Shown: positions 52,533 to 62,000, counted from the first letter of the stretch. The stretch is 64,000 nucleotides of DNA from CAWJLE01 sp963843645 (GCA_963843645.1 CAWJLE010000003.1:868001-932000), one strand, 5' to 3'. The notes: generated by a model from the sequence alone, not told the origin. Numbers and translations are program-made.

Positions 52533-53312
52533 ATGCCGATTTCCCCTGAAATACTGGAACGAATCTGGTTCTATACGAACTTCGACTGCAATCTCCACTG
52601 CAGCTACTGTGTGGCCGAATTGCCCGTCGACCAACGCCCGCCGCCCCTGGATTTGCCCACTTTCCGGCGTTTGGTCGATCAGGCGGTCGCCTTAGGCTTC
52701 CGGCAGGCGGCCCTTACGGGCGGCGAGCCGTTCCTTCACCCGGACATCGACGCCATGATCGAGCACGCGACAGCCAGGATCGATACCGTGGTCTTGACCA
52801 ATGCTACTCTGCTGACGGCCCGGACGTTGGCCAACCTGTCGCGTGGGCGGGCAGACCTCAGCAGGCTCTCCATCCAGGTCAGCCTGAACAGCGCCGACCC
52901 ACGTGTTCACGACGAATGGCGTGGCGCCGGCAGTTGGGAGAGAACACGGCAGGGACTGCGGGCTTTGCTGCAGGCGGGCTACACCGTCGCCGTGCGCGCG
53001 ACCCTCGATGGCCCGGACGAGGCCTCGCTCACGTTGTTGAGAGAATCTTTGGTGCCGCTGGGAATGCCGGAGGAGCGCATTTACGGCGTACCGGTGGCGA
53101 AGGTGGGTCGCTCGGCTCACGGCGTCGAGTTGTCCCGGGCCAGGGTGTGGCCGGAGCCAACGATCGTCGGCAGCGGGCTGTACTGGTACCCCCTGCTCAT
53201 CGCGCCCTCCGACCTGGTGGTGCCCTGGGTTGAGCCGCTCGATAGCGCGCTGGAAGTTCTGTCCCGCGAGTTCCTGGAGGTCAAGCCAACTCGGCCCCGG
53301 TTTGTGAGGTGA
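52533..53312 (+). CDS. Radical SAM protein
   Basis: 259 residues. The radical SAM cluster motif Cys-x3-Cys-x2-Cys is in FDCNLHCSYCVAE near the N-terminus, the GGE motif in ALTGGEPFLHPD, and a SAM-contacting region in LSIQVSLNSADPRVHD. No SPASM cysteines are present at the C-terminus. The ATG at 52533 is about 20 bases from the nearest GAGGAGG, so the true start could be a rare codon slightly upstream. It is 66 bp behind the AhpD-like gene and likely co-transcribed. The modification it performs is unknown. Confidence 0.85.
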   Translation: MPISPEILERIWFYTNFDCNLHCSYCVAELPVDQRPPPLDLPTFRRLVDQAVALGFRQAALTGGEPFLHPDIDAMIEHATARIDTVVLTNATLLTARTLANLSRGRADLSRLSIQVSLNSADPRVHDEWRGAGSWERTRQGLRALLQAGYTVAVRATLDGPDEASLTLLRESLVPLGMPEERIYGVPVAKVGRSAHGVELSRARVWPEPTIVGSGLYWYPLLIAPSDLVVPWVEPLDSALEVLSREFLEVKPTRPRFVR

Positions 53313-53536
53313 GCCTGACCGCCGCCTCCAGTTTGGAGACGAACAGCCTGCCAACGAACACGTGTCGCCTCTTTGGCACGTTTCCGGGAATCCGTCATCC
53401 GTGCCTGGTTGAGCGTGATCGAAGGTAGAAGCCGCATCACCCTTCATCGCCCTCAACGTTTACGACAGAAGTCTGCTCAGTAATCGTGAGCTCTGGGCAA
53501 GCGATCAGGTCGATCAGGTCGAGGAAGGAGACCACA

Positions 53537-54052
53537 ATGACCGTTTCAGCGTCTCTGCAGGCACGGTACCCGCGCTATATTATGGTTTTGATCCGGCTGA
53601 TGTTCAGTTATCTGTGGTTCGAGGCAGCCAGCTGGAAGAACCCACCCACCTTCGGGTTGTACACTGGAGCCGACTTCTACTATTGGGTCAACAACGTGGT
53701 CCAGCATTCGCGCTTCACTTTCGGCGTTTCGTTTTTCAAGGCTGTCGTCGTCCCGCATTTTCTTTTCTTTGGCTGGGTCATTCTCCTGTTAGAGATTGCT
53801 CTGGGCATCAGCTTCCTTTTCGGTCTAAAGACTCGCATATTCGCCGCCGTGGTCACGGTCTACACCTTCTTCATGTACCTCGGATCCTTCGGCATACCGG
53901 GTGAGTGGTACTGGTCCTATCTCCTCATGACCATGGTTGGTCTGACGCTTTTCGCCTTCGACACCAGTGACACGGTGCTCTCCGTCGACCACTGGCTCAT
54001 GCGACTGGGCAGCCGAAAGAAGCAGCCCAAACCGGACGCCCCAGCCGAATGA
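53537..54052 (+). CDS. DoxX/DoxD-like membrane protein
   Basis: ATG at 53537 after GAAGGAG. 171 residues with four membrane helices (YIMVLIRLMFSYLWFEA, PHFLFFGWVILLLEIALGISFLFGL, FAAVVTVYTFFMYLG, YLLMTMVGLTLFAF) and the DoxX-type pattern of a helix pair with WKNPPTFG between. DoxX proteins are linked with thiosulfate/quinone redox or oxidant protection and have been found with SOD. Its stop overlaps the next start by four bases. Confidence 0.75.
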   Translation: MTVSASLQARYPRYIMVLIRLMFSYLWFEAASWKNPPTFGLYTGADFYYWVNNVVQHSRFTFGVSFFKAVVVPHFLFFGWVILLLEIALGISFLFGLKTRIFAAVVTVYTFFMYLGSFGIPGEWYWSYLLMTMVGLTLFAFDTSDTVLSVDHWLMRLGSRKKQPKPDAPAE

Positions 54053-55452
54053 GAGTGCCGGTCGATGCGCGCGGACGCCTGCCCGGCGGACTGGGGAAAG
54101 GTCGCGCCGAGACGTGGACCGTCGCCGGAACGATTCTATCTTTGGCTGTGTTGGTCGGTCTCTACGTCCGGCTCTTTCTGCTGAATGATTTGCTGTCCAA
54201 CGTCGATGCGTTTCTAGTGATTCAAACGTCGATCTTTGTTGCGTATGCCGCTCTGGCATTCTTCACCTTGATCGGTATCCACGACTCCGTCGGAGCCAAC
54301 ACGAGCGTCGTCTGGTACATCATCACAGCAATTGTTGCAGTCGGTGTGCTGCTTCTCCTGCGGACGAACCTGTCCACGGACATTTACCGCTATCTATGGG
54401 ACGGCTGGCTGCTCAAGTCCGGCATCAACCCGTATCTGGTTCTACCCAACGATCCGCGGCTGGCCGGTTTCCAGTCGTCCGACCTGTACCGGATTCTCTA
54501 CTGGAAAACCGAGTATACGCCGTATCCACCGCTGGCCCAGCTGATCTTCTCGGCAGCCCACGCGGCGTATTCATCTGTCGGTCTGCCGGCCGCGAAGTTC
54601 GTGCTCGCGCTCCCGGTTGTGGTCCTGGCAGCATGGTTCTATCGAACGACGGAGCGGCATTGGTTTGCTATGTTCACGTTGAACCCATTGCTGCTATTCG
54701 AAACCTTCTATGGCGGCCACATTGATGCGTGGGCCACGTTGTTCGCCTTCTTTGCGTACCTGCAGTTTGCAGCGGACGGCGTCGTCCTTTCGGCGAGCCT
54801 GCTGGCCCTGGGGACCCTCACCAAGGTCTTCCCCGTTATCTTGCTGCCGCTCTTTCTGGCCGATCTGCTGAGACGGAGACACCTCAAAGACGCCTTCGCT
54901 TACCTGGCCATATTTGGAGGCATCGTTGGTGCGGGCTACCTCCCATTCATGATCTCGTCGCCTTTCCCTGTCCTTAGACTGATTTCTTTCGCCAAGACTT
55001 TTCACTTCAACTCGCCCGTCTTCAGTCTCCTTAGCGAAGCACTGCGGCCGATCGCAGGCGCAGGAGCGGAAGAGGCCGCTTTGAAAGTGTGCAGTGTTGC
55101 CCTCGTGCTCGTCCTGGCCTACATCTCCGTGCGCCATCGCGTGTCGACGCTGACAGTTGGCGCAGCGTACGTCTTCTATCTGCTCCTGACGCCGCAGGTG
55201 TATCCCTGGTACACGGTATTCCTGGTGCCCGTCCTATTGCTGGCGTTCAGCGTCACCGGGCGGCGTAGTCTGGTGTTCTCTCTAATCGGAATGCAGCTGT
55301 TGCTCGAGCTGACGTACTTCGTCGGCTCACCGGTGGCGTACGGCGCTACGGCGCAGCGCAAGGAGTGGGCAGGACTCCTGTTCATGGGAATCGAGCTCTG
55401 CGCGACGGCGGCGACGTTCCTGTGGATTTCGCCGCTCCGTCGTCATGCCTGA
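54049..55452 (+). CDS. GT87/DUF2029-like membrane glycosyltransferase
   Basis: 467 residues, starting in a four-base ATGA overlap with the DoxX-like gene. About ten to twelve membrane helices. A lumenal-type segment after helix 3 contains NLSTDIYRYLWDGWLLKSGINPY with the acidic residues typical of GT-C enzymes that use polyprenyl-phosphate sugars, then YTPYPPLAQLIF. The loop FETFYGGHIDAWATLFAFFA and LTKVFPVILLPLF follow the DUF2029 pattern. It likely adds a mannose-like sugar to a lipid or protein on the outer face of the membrane. Confidence 0.82.
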   Translation: MRVPVDARGRLPGGLGKGRAETWTVAGTILSLAVLVGLYVRLFLLNDLLSNVDAFLVIQTSIFVAYAALAFFTLIGIHDSVGANTSVVWYIITAIVAVGVLLLLRTNLSTDIYRYLWDGWLLKSGINPYLVLPNDPRLAGFQSSDLYRILYWKTEYTPYPPLAQLIFSAAHAAYSSVGLPAAKFVLALPVVVLAAWFYRTTERHWFAMFTLNPLLLFETFYGGHIDAWATLFAFFAYLQFAADGVVLSASLLALGTLTKVFPVILLPLFLADLLRRRHLKDAFAYLAIFGGIVGAGYLPFMISSPFPVLRLISFAKTFHFNSPVFSLLSEALRPIAGAGAEEAALKVCSVALVLVLAYISVRHRVSTLTVGAAYVFYLLLTPQVYPWYTVFLVPVLLLAFSVTGRRSLVFSLIGMQLLLELTYFVGSPVAYGATAQRKEWAGLLFMGIELCATAATFLWISPLRRHA

Positions 55453-55582
55453 GTCTACCACTCGCCAGGGCCTGTTCCGAGCGCACGAAGCTCCTCCCCC
55501 GGTCTGAGCGGGCCGCAAGTCACAACTGTACTGTCGCAATTCCACAGCTGCGGCCGCACTGGCCGCACAAGAGGATGCAGAC

Positions 55583-56239
55583 GTGAAGAAGGCCTTGTTG
55601 GTCATCGCCAAGCAACCCGTAGCCGGCCGCGTGAAAACCCGACTCGGTGCGCTGTTCAGCCCTGAAACCAAGGCGGAGTTCTATCTTTGCCTCATGCTGG
55701 ATACCTTTGCACTGGCGGAACGCGTGCCGGACGTTGACCGGGTCGTCCTGTTCGCGCCGGAGCATGCCGAAACCTACTTCCGGCGACTCGCTCCTGGCTT
55801 TCAACTCCACCCGCAGCGGGGCGCCGACCTGGGCGCTCGATTGCTGCACGCGTTCGAAGATTACTTCGACAAGGGCTACACGCACGTCGTCATCCTGGAT
55901 AGCGATAGCCCGACTCTGCCTGAGTCCTATCTGGCGAATGCGTTCACGCTCCTTGAGGAGAACGACGTGGTCCTCGGCCCGTGCGACGACGGAGGCTATT
56001 ACCTGGTCGGGGCGAAGGCGCCGCATCCGGAGCTGTTCGCCATACAGATGAGCACGCCCCGGGTTTTCGCCGAGACGGCTGCTCGCGCACAGGCCGCCGG
56101 GCTCAAGTTGGGTGCGCTGCATGGCTGGTACGACATCGATTATGCCCCGGACGTGCATCGTCTCGAGTCCGAGGTAAGACGCGATGGGAGCCTGAACCGG
56201 CATACTGCAGGGTTTTTCCTCCGTCAGGCATTGCCGTAG
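55583..56239 (+). CDS. DUF2064/TIGR04282 family transferase (CofC-like nucleotidyl/glycosyltransferase fold)
   Basis: 218 residues starting at GTG 55583. GT-A-like fold: ALLVIAKQPVAGRVKTRLG at the nucleotide site, VVLFAPEHAE, GADLGARLLHAFEDYF, the metal-type VILDSDSPTLPESYL, LGPCDDGGYYLVG and WYDIDYAPDVHRL. This matches the family named transferase 1, rSAM/selenodomain-associated (now often called arsenosugar biosynthesis glycosyltransferase). Here it sits downstream of a radical SAM gene and a candidate selenoprotein, which fits that naming. The actual sugar or nucleotide transferred is unknown. Confidence 0.88.
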   Translation: MKKALLVIAKQPVAGRVKTRLGALFSPETKAEFYLCLMLDTFALAERVPDVDRVVLFAPEHAETYFRRLAPGFQLHPQRGADLGARLLHAFEDYFDKGYTHVVILDSDSPTLPESYLANAFTLLEENDVVLGPCDDGGYYLVGAKAPHPELFAIQMSTPRVFAETAARAQAAGLKLGALHGWYDIDYAPDVHRLESEVRRDGSLNRHTAGFFLRQALP

Positions 56240-56366
56240 TCTCTGCCCAAAGCGCAGCGACCTCTCCTGCGTCGTCCGACACAGGCAGAACCTCTGGTTT
56301 GGCGAACAGGTTGCGCGAAGCCGAAAATGATTGAAGGACATGTCTGAGTGACCGAGGAGTGGAAGC

Positions 56367-57056
56367 ATGCGTATCGCCGTGATCATCCCGGCTTTGAATG
56401 AAGAGGAACCAATTGCCGCGGTGGTCCGAGAGGTGCGAACGGCAATTGGGGCTACCGTCTTCGTCGTGGACAACGGCTCGACCGACCGGACCGCTGAGGC
56501 GGCGCGGGCCGCCGGGGCGGAAGTGGTGTCCGAGCCGCGCCGAGGATACGGCTACGCGTGTGCGGCCGGCTCGGCGGCTGCCGCTGGATTCGACGTTCTG
56601 GTCTTCATGGATGGCGATGGGAGCGATGACGCTCGGGACATGCGCCTCGTGCTGGAGCCCATCGAGCGCGGCGAAGCTGATCTCGTGGTCGGCTCGCGCA
56701 TGCAGGGATCGTCGTCGAGCCACATGCCGCTGCATCAACGGCTGGGCAACGCACTGACCCTGACCCTCATCCGGTTGCTGTACGGCCAGCGCCTGACCGA
56801 CCTGCCGCCATTCAGGGCAATCCGCCGCCCGGTACTCGACTCACTCCGCATGAGAGAAATGACCTACGGTTGGCCGGTCGAGATGCTCGTCAAGTGCGCT
56901 CTCCACGGCTGCCGGATCGTCGAGGTGCCGGTGACAGTGCGCCCGCGAAGCGGCGGCCGCTCGAAAGTCAGCGGCACCGTCCGTGGTACGGTACTGGCCG
57001 CGTATCATCTACTGGGAACCACGCTGAAGTATTCGCTCCGCAGAAACGGCAGGTGA
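56367..57056 (+). CDS. Glycosyltransferase family 2 (dolichol-phosphate mannose synthase-like)
   Basis: 229 residues after GAGGAG. GT-A fold: IAVIIPALNEEEPIAAVV, VFVVDNGSTDRTAEAA, the DxD-type motif in LVFMDGDGSDD, VVGSRMQGSS, and the GT2 acceptor loop RPRSGGRSKVSGT. It has no C-terminal membrane helix. Likely transfers a sugar from a nucleotide to a polyprenyl phosphate for use by the GT87-like enzyme upstream. Four bases separate it from the radical SAM/SPASM gene. Confidence 0.88.
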   Translation: MRIAVIIPALNEEEPIAAVVREVRTAIGATVFVVDNGSTDRTAEAARAAGAEVVSEPRRGYGYACAAGSAAAAGFDVLVFMDGDGSDDARDMRLVLEPIERGEADLVVGSRMQGSSSSHMPLHQRLGNALTLTLIRLLYGQRLTDLPPFRAIRRPVLDSLRMREMTYGWPVEMLVKCALHGCRIVEVPVTVRPRSGGRSKVSGTVRGTVLAAYHLLGTTLKYSLRRNGR

Positions 57057-57060
57057 GCAC

Positions 57061-58048
57061 ATGTCCCTTGAGACCGAGTTGCCCCGCCAGGTTTACGTAG
57101 AATCGACGAATCGCTGCAACTCCAAGTGCCGGACTTGCGTCCGCACCTTCAGGGATTACGAGCCCAGGCGCGACTTCACGCCGGAAGAGTTCCGATCGCT
57201 TATGGATCAATTCCCAACTGTGGAGCGCGTCGTCCTCCACGGACTGGGCGAGCCGCTGCTGAATCCTCATCTCCCAGAGATGATTCGTTACGTCAAGAAA
57301 CACCATCCGGAAGCGACGGTTCTGTTCAACTCCAATGCGATCCTGCTCGACGAAGGGTGGCGGCAGGCGCTGATTGCGGCGGGTCTGGACGAATACCGCG
57401 TCTCGCTCGATGCGGCCACGGCCGGCACCTACGCCTTCATCAGAGGGGTCGACGCATTTCGATCAGGTCGCAGAAAACCTGCGCGCCTTCACTCGCACCA
57501 TCGACGGCGCCCGTCGCCCACGACCATCGCTCTGGTTCACTGCAATCCGGGAGAACCTCAGAGAATTGCCTGCCCTGGTTACTCTGGCCTCGGAGCTGGG
57601 CATACCGGAGGTCTACGTCCAGCGGCTGGTACAGACCGGGCATGGCCTGGGAAGAGAGGAGCAGGCGCTGTTCGCTCGGCTCAGGGCCGTCGAGGAAGTC
57701 ACCCTGGCCGAAGCCGCGGCCCGCGCTCGGGCGTATGGTTTGTCATTCAGGGCGTCAGGATTGACCACCCCGGGTGACAGTCTACGCCGACACATCGGCG
57801 ACCATCCCTGGTCGGCATGCAGACGCCCCTGGATCTCAACCTACATCACCGTGAACGGCAACGTGCTGAGATGTTGCATCTCGCCCTTTTCCACGACGTC
57901 GTATGCAGCCCTCGTTCTGGGCAACGTGTTCGAGACACCTTTCGCGAAGATATGGAATGGGCCACAATACGCCCGCCTGCGGGCCGCACTCGCCACTGCT
58001 CGTCCTCTGCATCCGTGCGAACGCTGTGGCGTTCAATGGAGCCTGTGA
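57061..58048 (+). CDS. Radical SAM/SPASM domain protein, with one frameshift
   Basis: The first frame (57061 to about 57456) has the radical SAM motif in STNRCNSKCRTCVRTF, LHGLGEPLLNPHLP in place of GGE, and YRVSLDAATAGTY. It shifts by one base in the TTT at 57457-57459, and the other frame (about 57460-58048) carries on with FDQVAENLRAFTRTIDG, the C-terminal cysteine cluster (WSACRRPWIS, VLRCCISPF) and CERCGVQWSL. Joined length is about 329 residues, normal for a SPASM protein with auxiliary iron-sulfur clusters. Without the frame correction the protein would lose its auxiliary cluster domain. It ends 8 bp from the converging DNA polymerase IV gene. Confidence 0.8.
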
Positions 58049-58055
58049 GCCGGTC

Positions 58056-59258
58056 TCATTCTATGAGATCGCGGCCCCGGCGAATGATGGGCTCGCCGAA
58101 ACGTTCCTTCAATGCATCCAGCGTCGTCTGGAGCCTCGCCTGAGATTCTCGACTGTCATCCCACAGGCTCAGCTGGCGGACCATCGGTCCCAGCCGGCTC
58201 ACCCCGACACCCAGCAACCGCACAGCCTGACCCCTGTGCCAGTTCTTCTCGAAAAGCCCGAGGGCGGTGTGGTAGATCTCGTCGTCCTGGTCGGTCGGCT
58301 GTCGCAAGCTGGCCTGGCGGGACAGCGTGGTGAAATCCGGCAGCCGCAGCTTGAGCTTGACGGTGGTTCCGCCCAGTCCGTGGCGACGGAGTCGCCGGCC
58401 CACCTGCTCGGACTGTGCCCGCAGGGTCTGCTCCAGGCTCGCCCGATCGTCTACGTCACGAGCGAAGGTCGTCTCCTGGCTGATCGACTTGACCTCGTGC
58501 GCCGTGACGACCGGCCGATCGTCGCTGCCTCGTGCGTGACGCGCCAGGTCCGTGCCGAAGCTTCCGAAGTGGCGAGCGAGGATCGCTTCGGACCGCCGGG
58601 CGACGTCTCCGATCGTCCGCATACCCAACTCGACCAACTTGGCCTCGGTCTTGGGACCCACACCCCACAAAGTTCGGATGGGCAGCGGCGCCATGAACGC
58701 CTCTTCTTCTCCCGGGGGTACTACGAGAATGGCGTTCGGCGTGCCTTCGCCTTTGTGCCCGGCTTTGCCGACGTCGGTTGCCGTCTTCGCCACCAGTTTG
58801 TTGGTCGCCACGCCCAACGAGCACGGCAGACCCAGCCGCTCCCTGATCTCGGCCTGCAATCGCCGGGCCAGCACCTCCGCCGTCTCCGGCAGGTCGCTGA
58901 CGTCGAGGAAGGCTTCGTCGATAGAGATCTGTTCGACCAACGGCGTCAGGGTCTGCAGAATCTCCATGACTTGATGAGACATGGATGAATAGGCCCAAAA
59001 CCGAGGTGGGACGATCACGAGCTGAGGGCAAAGGCGGATCGCCCGCGCCATGGGCATCGCAGAGTGAACGCCGAGCCGCCGCGCGGCGTAGGAACACGAA
59101 GCGACCACTCCCCGCTGCTCGGGCCGTCCGCCGACAGCGAAGGGCCGGTTGCGCAGTCCAGGATCGCGCTGCTCTTCGACGGCGCAAAAGAACGCATCCA
59201 GATCGAGATGCAAGATCTTGCGAGCCACGGCGGTGGTCCCCTTTCCCTGATCGCTCAT
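58056..59258 (-). CDS. dinB: DNA polymerase IV (Y-family)
   Basis: ATG at 59258 after AGAGGGG. 400 residues: catalytic acids in HLDLDAFFCAVEE and SIDEAFLDVSD, with the FF steric gate; helix-hairpin-helix WGVGPKTEAKLVELG; little-finger domain after about 230; and a sliding-clamp motif QLSLWDD near the C-terminus. Error-prone bypass polymerase used after DNA damage. No LexA box was recognised upstream. Confidence 0.93.
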   Translation of the reverse strand: MSDQGKGTTAVARKILHLDLDAFFCAVEEQRDPGLRNRPFAVGGRPEQRGVVASCSYAARRLGVHSAMPMARAIRLCPQLVIVPPRFWAYSSMSHQVMEILQTLTPLVEQISIDEAFLDVSDLPETAEVLARRLQAEIRERLGLPCSLGVATNKLVAKTATDVGKAGHKGEGTPNAILVVPPGEEEAFMAPLPIRTLWGVGPKTEAKLVELGMRTIGDVARRSEAILARHFGSFGTDLARHARGSDDRPVVTAHEVKSISQETTFARDVDDRASLEQTLRAQSEQVGRRLRRHGLGGTTVKLKLRLPDFTTLSRQASLRQPTDQDDEIYHTALGLFEKNWHRGQAVRLLGVGVSRLGPMVRQLSLWDDSRESQARLQTTLDALKERFGEPIIRRGRDLIE

Positions 59259-59345
59259 TCTAGCCCCTCTGCACCTACAATCCAAAGCCGATGACTCAGA
59301 TTTCCGAAGTTCTGGAAACTTTGGAAGTCTGGCTGCGCTGCCCGC

Positions 59346-60629
59346 TCATGCGGCCATCGGCGCGCTGCCCCCCACCCGCCGCCGATAGGAAAACGCGATC
59401 CCGATGCCGAGCAAGCATAGCCCCGCGCAGAGGAGGATTGCCGTCTCGACTCCCGCCAGCTGCCCCACGGAGCCCAGGAAGAAACCTCCAATGGGCGTGC
59501 TGCCCAACATCAGCAGGGTGTTGATGCTCAGTACCCGTCCCCGGAGCTCCTCCGGCGTGTTGAGCTGCAGCAGAGAATTGGCCGCCGTCGTGCAGGTAAT
59601 CCCGGTCATCCCCACGATAATCAGGATGAATGCCGACAACCCAAAAGAAGTCGATACTCCCAGTGCGCCCAAGAACACGCCGAACAATGCACCGCTGATC
59701 AGCAATCGACGCACCGTGAGCTCCCGTACGTAGGCTGCTCCCAGCGCCGCCACGAGTGCCCCGACGCCCATCGCTGCACTGAGGAAGCCGTAGCCGGTCG
59801 CATCTGTCTTCAGCACATTGTCGGCCACTAACGGCACGATGACGCTGAAGTTGAAGCCAAACGTGCCAATGAAGCCGGCCACGATCAAGGTCGACAGCAC
59901 GATCGGAGTGTGGGAAGCGAACGCCACGCCATCCTTAAGCCTGCGGATCATCGAACCGCTCCTGTTGGGCGGCAGCGCAAAGAACGCCTTGGAATCCAGC
60001 AGCAACAGCGCCCAGATCACCGGGACGAAGCTCACCGCGTTCACGATCAAGGTCGGCGCGATGCCGATCAGCTTGATCACGACTCCCGCCAGCGCCGGTC
60101 CGAAGATACGCGCACCCTGAAACGACATGGAGTTCAAAGCGACGGCGTTCACCACGTTATCCCGTCCGACCATCTCGAACACGAACGCCTGCCGCACTGG
60201 ATTATCGACCGCCGTGATCAGACCCTGGATTGCGGCGAGCACGTAGATGTGCCACAGTTGGATCGCGCCCGTCGCGACCAGCACGCTGAACACCGAAGCT
60301 TGTACCATGAGCAGCGTTTGCGTCGCAACCAACGCCGGTCGCTTGGGCAGGGAATCCGCCAGTACTCCGCCGAACAGCGCCAGCAACATCACCGGAATGT
60401 ACTGGAGCGTGACGACCATTCCGAGCGCGAAAGGTGAATCGTGAGCAAGCTGCAGCACAAGCCAGGCCTGCGCGGTGATCTGCATCCACGTTCCGGTCAG
60501 AGAGATGACCTGGCCTGTCCAGAACAGACGAAAGTTGCGCACCCGCAACGATTCGAAGCCACGCGCAAGGGCCGCGTACGTAGCGTTCGATCGTCCGCGC
60601 GGAGGAATGGTAGACTGCGGCGTATTCAA
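59346..60629 (-). CDS. MFS transporter (enterobactin exporter/MFS_3-like)
   Basis: 427 residues starting at TTG (60629) after GGAGGTC. Twelve helices: FESLRVRNFRLFWTGQVIS at helix 1, WMQITAQAWLVLQL, loop motif GGVLADSLPKRP, AIQGLITAVDNPVRQAFV typical of MFS_3 exporters, a charged central loop DSKAFFALPPNRSG, and a C-terminal NTLLMLGSTPIGGFFLGSVGQ. Substrate unknown; relatives export siderophores or macrolides. It is transcribed toward the polymerase gene. Confidence 0.9.
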   Translation of the reverse strand: MNTPQSTIPPRGRSNATYAALARGFESLRVRNFRLFWTGQVISLTGTWMQITAQAWLVLQLAHDSPFALGMVVTLQYIPVMLLALFGGVLADSLPKRPALVATQTLLMVQASVFSVLVATGAIQLWHIYVLAAIQGLITAVDNPVRQAFVFEMVGRDNVVNAVALNSMSFQGARIFGPALAGVVIKLIGIAPTLIVNAVSFVPVIWALLLLDSKAFFALPPNRSGSMIRRLKDGVAFASHTPIVLSTLIVAGFIGTFGFNFSVIVPLVADNVLKTDATGYGFLSAAMGVGALVAALGAAYVRELTVRRLLISGALFGVFLGALGVSTSFGLSAFILIIVGMTGITCTTAANSLLQLNTPEELRGRVLSINTLLMLGSTPIGGFFLGSVGQLAGVETAILLCAGLCLLGIGIAFSYRRRVGGSAPMAA

Positions 60630-60962
60630 TTAGAGACCTCCAGGCTTTTTTCGGCGTAGGCGGAGGAGTGGTGCAAGAAAACGCGCATGACAGGGTCACG
60701 CCCGCGCTGAGACTCTCACTTTGATGCGGATTCTAGCACGACATCCCTATCGGCGTCAATGAGAGTGTGTCTCGTGTGGTGTCACGGTTTGAAGATGCAG
60801 GCCGCGGTTGAACAAGGAAAATATGCGGACCGAAGGGGCTGGCTTCTGCCCAGACTGCTATCGGGCCCGGTCATAACGCCGTCGGCCATGATCCTGATCC
60901 AAGCGCTCCGTATCCGCGGCTACAGACCCAAAGCCCCCGCTGGCTGCATAAGTGTCTCGAAA

Positions 60963-61010
60963 GTGAGGGCCCCGGGACCGCATGACGGCGGTCCGACAAT
61001 ATGCCCTCAC
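60963..61010 (+). other. Nested two-stem structure just before the F420-reductase-like gene
   Basis: GTGAGGGC (60963-60970) pairs with GCCCTCAC (61003-61010) and encloses GGACCGC (60975-60981) paired with GCGGTCC (60988-60994). The outer stem ends five bases before AGGAGGG. Possibly an RNA regulatory element or a protein-binding site; I cannot assign it to a known riboswitch. Confidence 0.45.
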
Positions 61011-61030
61011 GCATCAGGAGGGAATTCATC

Positions 61031-61655
61031 ATGCGAAATCGGAATCGTTGGCTCCGGCCACATCGGTGGCACTCTGGCCAAACTGTTCGCCCGGGGCGGG
61101 CACGAGGTGGCGATCAGTAATTCACGCGGACCGGCCTCGCTCGTCTCGAACGTTGCCGAGATCGGCTCGCAGGCACGTGCCGCGACCGTCGACGAGGCGG
61201 TCGCTTTTGGGGAGGTGGTGGTTCTGGCCATTCCCTATGGGAAATACCAGATGCTGCCCCTCGGCCAGCTCAAGGGCAAGATCGTGATCGATGCGATGAA
61301 TTACTATTCGCAGCGTGACGGCGACATCAACTTCGGTGACGGCACTTCGACCGAGCTCCTCGCCCGGCGAGTCCCTGGTGGTCGCTTCGTGAAGGCGTTC
61401 AACACCATGTACTTCGAGACCTTGGGCACGAAGGGAAATCCTTCTGCTCCGCTGGACGAGCGTCTGGCGATCTTTGTCTCCGGCGACGACCCGGACGCCA
61501 AGAGTACGGTTGCACGATTGATTCAGGACATCGGATTCGCGCCGATCGACCTGGGCGGGTTGCGAGAGGGCGGGCAGAGACAACAGCCTGGTTCACCCAT
61601 CTACAACAGGCCCCTCACTCTGGCAGAAGCCCGCAAGCTTCTCGAAACGGCTTAG
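61031..61655 (+). CDS. NADPH-dependent F420 reductase-like (pyrroline-5-carboxylate/NADP-binding) protein, frameshift at the start
   Basis: ATG at 61031 follows AGGAGGG, but the conserved frame (IGIVGSGHIGGTLAKLFARG, RAATVDEAVAFGEVVVLAIP, KIVIDAMNYYSQRDGDINFG, FVKAFNTMYFETL) is one base off. One extra A in CGAAATCGG near 61035-61038 explains this; corrected, the protein would begin MRIGIVGSGHIGG. About 207 residues, a normal length for FNO/NADPH:F420 reductase-like domain proteins. The uncorrected frame extends back to 60759 without homology. It probably binds NADP; whether F420 is the partner is unknown. Confidence 0.8.
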
Positions 61656-61658
61656 CAC

Positions 61659-62000
61659 TCAGGGTCTCTCGCCGGAGGCCACGCGGTGGCGAATCTCGTC
61701 CATCACCGGGCTGCAGTCCCAGATCCCATCCACAACGTAATGAGCGCCGACCATGTACATCTTGCGCCTGATCTCTTCACGCCGTGCCTCGATCTGGCCG
61801 TTGTGGAGTTGTGCGACCTGCTGTTCCGTGAGCCCCAGCTCATTGCCCGACAGAGCGACGCCGATGGTCCACATTCCGGCATTCAGGCCTTCTTCAATGT
61901 CCGGCAGGGTATCGCCGATCTTGACCATCGCCTCCATCGGGTAAGTGCCCAGCCGTATGGCGTTCTCATAGGCCATCCAAGCGTATGGGCGTCTACCTGG
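61659..62000 (-). pseudogene. 3' fragment of a phosphonoacetaldehyde hydrolase-like HAD gene
   Basis: From about 62000 to 61659 the minus strand encodes the C-terminal third of a PhnX-like HAD hydrolase: WMAYENAIRLGTYPM, MVKIGDTLPDIEEGLNAG with the HAD motif Asp pair, ELGLTEQQV and GAHYVVDGIWD. The nucleophile Asp and cap domain are missing, and no start codon with ribosome site is seen before the ATG at 61976. Upstream sequence beyond about 62000 no longer resembles PhnX. A remnant of phosphonate degradation. Confidence 0.75.

Noticed and set aside
60963..61010. Mini-ykkC (guanidine-II) riboswitch
   Set aside because: That class has two separate hairpins with ACGR loops. Here one stem is nested in another and the inner loop reads ATGACG.
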